From positions 124,001 through 188,000 of the forward strand of contig DASVLJ010000044.1 in the NCBI GenBank assembly GCA_036384915.1: 64,000 bases of DNA, read 5' to 3'. The DNA is from PKWO01 sp036384915 (lineage in GTDB: Bacteria; Pseudomonadota; Gammaproteobacteria; Burkholderiales; Burkholderiaceae_D). Shown piece by piece: positions 61,751 through 64,000 of this stretch (position 1 is its first letter; each line of letters opens with the position of its first letter). The translations under genes were made by a program, and so were the position numbers. A model generated the notes under the pieces. That model was not told the DNA's origin. It saw only the letters and a list, made by a program, of their open reading frames with translations, and made no database searches.

Positions 61751-62984
61751 ACGGATTGCGCTCGGGCGCGTCTTGGTGTTCAACGCCAAGCAGCAGGTTC
61801 TTGATCAGCTTGTTCAGCACCGGCTGGCGGTGCCGCAGCAAGATGCCGAAAGTCTGCGGCTTGGCGCCGATGGCGGCCTTCGGTTCGAGTGCGGTGCGCC
61901 CTAGCGAGATGCGCTTGCAACCGAGCTCCAGCGCATCGGCAATGCCGGCGTGCAGCAATCGAAGGTAAAGCGGCAATTCGCCCGCCGCCGCGCGGTCGAA
62001 TCCGATATGGTAAGCCACAGCGGTATCGCCGTCGGCCACGGAAACCAGGAAGCCCAGGATGCTGTCGCCACGCTTCAACAAGGTGCAGCGGAAGTGTTCC
62101 CCGGCTGCGCGCTGCAGCGTGGGGAAGTAGTCGGATTGCAATTCGAAGGGGCGGAAAGCGGCATTGGCTTGCACCATCTTGTATAGCTCGTGCAGCCGCT
62201 CCTTGACCGGTTCGAGATCGCCGGCCGGCTCCAGCGTGCAGCCGGCTTCCGCGATCGGCTTGAACACGGCATTTTTGATCGATGAGCGATACTTGGCGGC
62301 AAGGCTGGCCAGGTAGTCGTCATGCGTCTTCCACTCGTCGCGCAGTGCGAGCACCATGTTCGGGTCGGTCTCGACATAGCGATAGCTGAGATTGGTCAGG
62401 TGTTGCGCCGCCTTGGTATGCGGTTCGTGCAAGTCCTTGATCATGATGAAGTGGGTCTTGCCGAGCAGTTTCTCGGCCTGGCGCACGCGGTACAGCACTT
62501 CGGCCACGCCGTGCCAGACCAGCTTCTCATCGGCGTTTTCGGCAAAGCTCACGCCGTGCAAGCCATAGGACAGCATGTTGCCGCACACCAGCACGCGCTG
62601 CGAGGTCTTTTGCGCCATCTTGTCGAGCGAGGCGCCGAGCCGGCCTCTGGAGCCTTCCGCAGGGCGCGCCTGGGCCAGCTTGATGTCGACGATCTGCATG
62701 TAGACCGCTGCCAGCACGGTGCGTTCACCCTGGTCCTCATCATAGATCAGCGCATAGCGCGGCGCGACATTTGCGGGCAGGGCGCGTTCGATGCCGGACA
62801 GGTAGGTGAGGGAAAGGAACAGTCCGGATCGATCCGTCGCCTGCTGCCAGGCATCGCGGTCCAGCATGGCGATCGAATCGGCGACGGCATAACGCAGGTG
62901 GGCCGGGCCGCGCAAGCGCTTGCGCGTGCTATTGCGTTCCGCCAGTTTCGCGCCGAGCGCGCGCGCCTTTTCGGTTAATTTCAT
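61737..62984 (-). CDS. GNAT/FemAB-like acetyltransferase
   Basis: The 415-residue protein has a C-terminal GNAT-fold domain (about 270-385: DDYLASLAAKYRSSIKNAVF, FRCTLLKRGDSILGFLVSVADGDTAVAYHIGF, LYLRLLHAGIADALELGCKRISLGRTAL) of the BioF2-like/FemAB type, which transfers acyl or aminoacyl groups to lipids or glycans. The N-terminal ~150 residues are less clear (HLRYAVADSIAMLDRDAWQQ). ATG 62984 is preferred; the frame extends far upstream with no support. It is convergent with the M48 gene. Substrate unknown. Confidence 0.72.
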   Translation of the reverse strand: MKLTEKARALGAKLAERNSTRKRLRGPAHLRYAVADSIAMLDRDAWQQATDRSGLFLSLTYLSGIERALPANVAPRYALIYDEDQGERTVLAAVYMQIVDIKLAQARPAEGSRGRLGASLDKMAQKTSQRVLVCGNMLSYGLHGVSFAENADEKLVWHGVAEVLYRVRQAEKLLGKTHFIMIKDLHEPHTKAAQHLTNLSYRYVETDPNMVLALRDEWKTHDDYLASLAAKYRSSIKNAVFKPIAEAGCTLEPAGDLEPVKERLHELYKMVQANAAFRPFELQSDYFPTLQRAAGEHFRCTLLKRGDSILGFLVSVADGDTAVAYHIGFDRAAAGELPLYLRLLHAGIADALELGCKRISLGRTALEPKAAIGAKPQTFGILLRHRQPVLNKLIKNLLLGVEHQDAPERNPFKKG

Positions 62985-63102
62985 GGACAATGTGGAGAAA
63001 TACGTTGACGGTGAGCATTCTAACGCGCTTATTCCTTGGTTCACTCGTTGTTTTTTACCTTGACTTGACGTAGAGTGCCGGGGACGAATCCGCCGCCCCA
63101 CG

Positions 63103-64000
63103 ATGACTTTGCCGCGCATCCCCTTCCTTGTCCTGCTGTTTTCTCTTGCCCTCGGCTTGCCCGGTACGGCCAGTGCTGCCGGCATGGCTGGCGTACCGGC
63201 GGCGGAGTCGCCCGACGACTTCCCGCCGCTTTCCACTAATGAGCGCGTGGTCATGGTGCCGACCCTTGGCCCGGAGCGCGTGCTGCTCCAGGTCACCATC
63301 ATGACGCCGCCCGGCGACGGCCCTTTCCCGCTTGCCATTCTCAACCACGGTTCGAACAACAAGCCGGCGCAGGAGCAGGAGCGCTACCACCGCAGCTTCG
63401 GTGCCTATTATTTCCTCTCACGCGGTTATGCCGTGGCGATTCCCATGATGCGCGGCTTTGCCGGGTCGCAGGGCCATCAGATCTATTCGCATTGCAATCA
63501 GGAGGAAGTCGGGCTCGCCAATGCGCGCGACATCGACGCCGTGATCGGCTATCTGGAGACGCAGAAGTTCGTCGATCCTTCGCGCGTCATAGTCGCCGGC
63601 GGCAGCTTCGGCGGCTGGAATACGCTGGCTTATGGCGCCGCAAGCGGAACCAACCGGCCCGAGGTGAAGGGCCTGGTCAACTTCGCCGGCGGCGCGGTGA
63701 TTTCGAATTGCCCCATGGAAGCCTTGAGCCAGGATCTGGCATTGAAGCATTATGCGCAGGCGACCAAGCTACCTTCGCTCTGGCTATATGGCCAGAATGA
63801 CTCCAAGTTCAGCACGCCCGTGTGGCACGCCATGTTCGACAGCTACGTGGCCGCCGGCGGCAAGGCCGAGTTGGCCGATCTCGGCAAATTCGCGCCCGAC
63901 ACGCACAACCTGCTGGGCTATCCGGAAGGCATGTTCGTCTGGGCGCCGAAGGTGGATGCGTTCCTTGGTCGGCTAGGCTTGCCCAACCATATCGCTTACC
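63103..64000 (+). CDS. Secreted dienelactone-hydrolase-like enzyme, 3' end outside window
   Basis: The frame is open from ATG 63103 to the window end (299 codons) with no stop, so the C-terminus is missing. A signal peptide (PFLVLLFSLALGLPGTASA, cleavage near residue 25) precedes an alpha/beta hydrolase fold with FPLAILNHGSNN, the nucleophile in AGGSFGGW and the catalytic acid region LWLYGQNDSKFS; the His is likely in DTHNLLG. This matches exported dienelactone hydrolase or S9-like esterases. It is divergent from the acetyltransferase with 118 bp between. Confidence 0.8.
   Translation, partial: MTLPRIPFLVLLFSLALGLPGTASAAGMAGVPAAESPDDFPPLSTNERVVMVPTLGPERVLLQVTIMTPPGDGPFPLAILNHGSNNKPAQEQERYHRSFGAYYFLSRGYAVAIPMMRGFAGSQGHQIYSHCNQEEVGLANARDIDAVIGYLETQKFVDPSRVIVAGGSFGGWNTLAYGAASGTNRPEVKGLVNFAGGAVISNCPMEALSQDLALKHYAQATKLPSLWLYGQNDSKFSTPVWHAMFDSYVAAGGKAELADLGKFAPDTHNLLGYPEGMFVWAPKVDAFLGRLGLPNHIAY

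Overview
The window is one contiguous, GC-rich bacterial chromosome segment. The order nusA(3' end)-infB-rbfA-truB-typA, the gmk-rpoZ-spoT cluster and the protein families present point to a betaproteobacterium of the order Burkholderiales, most likely Oxalobacteraceae (inferred from gene order and sequence style, not from a search). I see no tRNA or rRNA gene, CRISPR array or intact insertion sequence.

Layout. 1-6.7 kb: translation genes nusA', infB, rbfA, truB, typA. 6.9-10.2 kb: selenium module, selD divergent from mnmH (tRNA 2-selenouridine synthase), followed by a Cys-motif permease. 10.4-12.3 kb: secreted alpha-amylase with a starch-binding domain. 12.4-15.8 kb: thioredoxin-like gene remnant and an FtsX-type ABC exporter. 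16-18.2 kb: ergothioneine genes egtD-egtB. 18.3-22.4 kb: small enzymes, a LysR regulator divergent from a quinone-oxidoreductase-like gene, and a GlcG/HbpS-like protein. 22.5-25.7 kb: spoT, rpoZ, gmk. 25.9-27.4 kb: a probable type III effector with a HExxH zinc-protease motif, preceded by a textbook plant-inducible-promoter (PIP) box. 27.6-32.1 kb: M48 protease, secreted hydrolase and small genes. 32.2-35.9 kb: large hybrid histidine kinase overlapping a YkgJ cysteine-cluster gene. 36-43.7 kb: secreted and TPR proteins, CocE/AEH-like hydrolase, HU, acyltransferase, GNAT. 43.7-48.8 kb: a MITE-like element, an outer-membrane protein, a purine-type permease, an AIM24 protein and a zinc-ribbon membrane protein. 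48.8-50.35 kb: a complete retron, with sigma70 promoter, msr-msd RNA bounded by a 15-bp a1/a2 duplex, and a long reverse transcriptase. 50.4-54.8 kb: methyltransferase, XRE/MmyB regulator with SnoaL-like partner, YdgA-like protein, solute-binding protein. 54.8-58.7 kb: redox/regulator genes (HxlR/azoR, flavin reductase/ArsR, metallophosphoesterase) bounded by two inverted copies of a ~110-bp TIR element. 58.8-64 kb: second solute-binding protein; ECF sigma, His-rich membrane protein and 2x[4Fe-4S] ferredoxin operon; M48 peptidase; large acetyltransferase; truncated hydrolase.

The two most notable items are the PIP-box-driven metalloprotease effector (25.9-27.4 kb) and the stand-alone retron (48.8-50.35 kb). 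The first implies that the genome carries a type III secretion system under HrpX/HrpB-type control outside this window. Several short palindromic repeat families (two inverted doublets, two inverted TIR elements and a ~240-bp MITE) decorate intergenic gaps.
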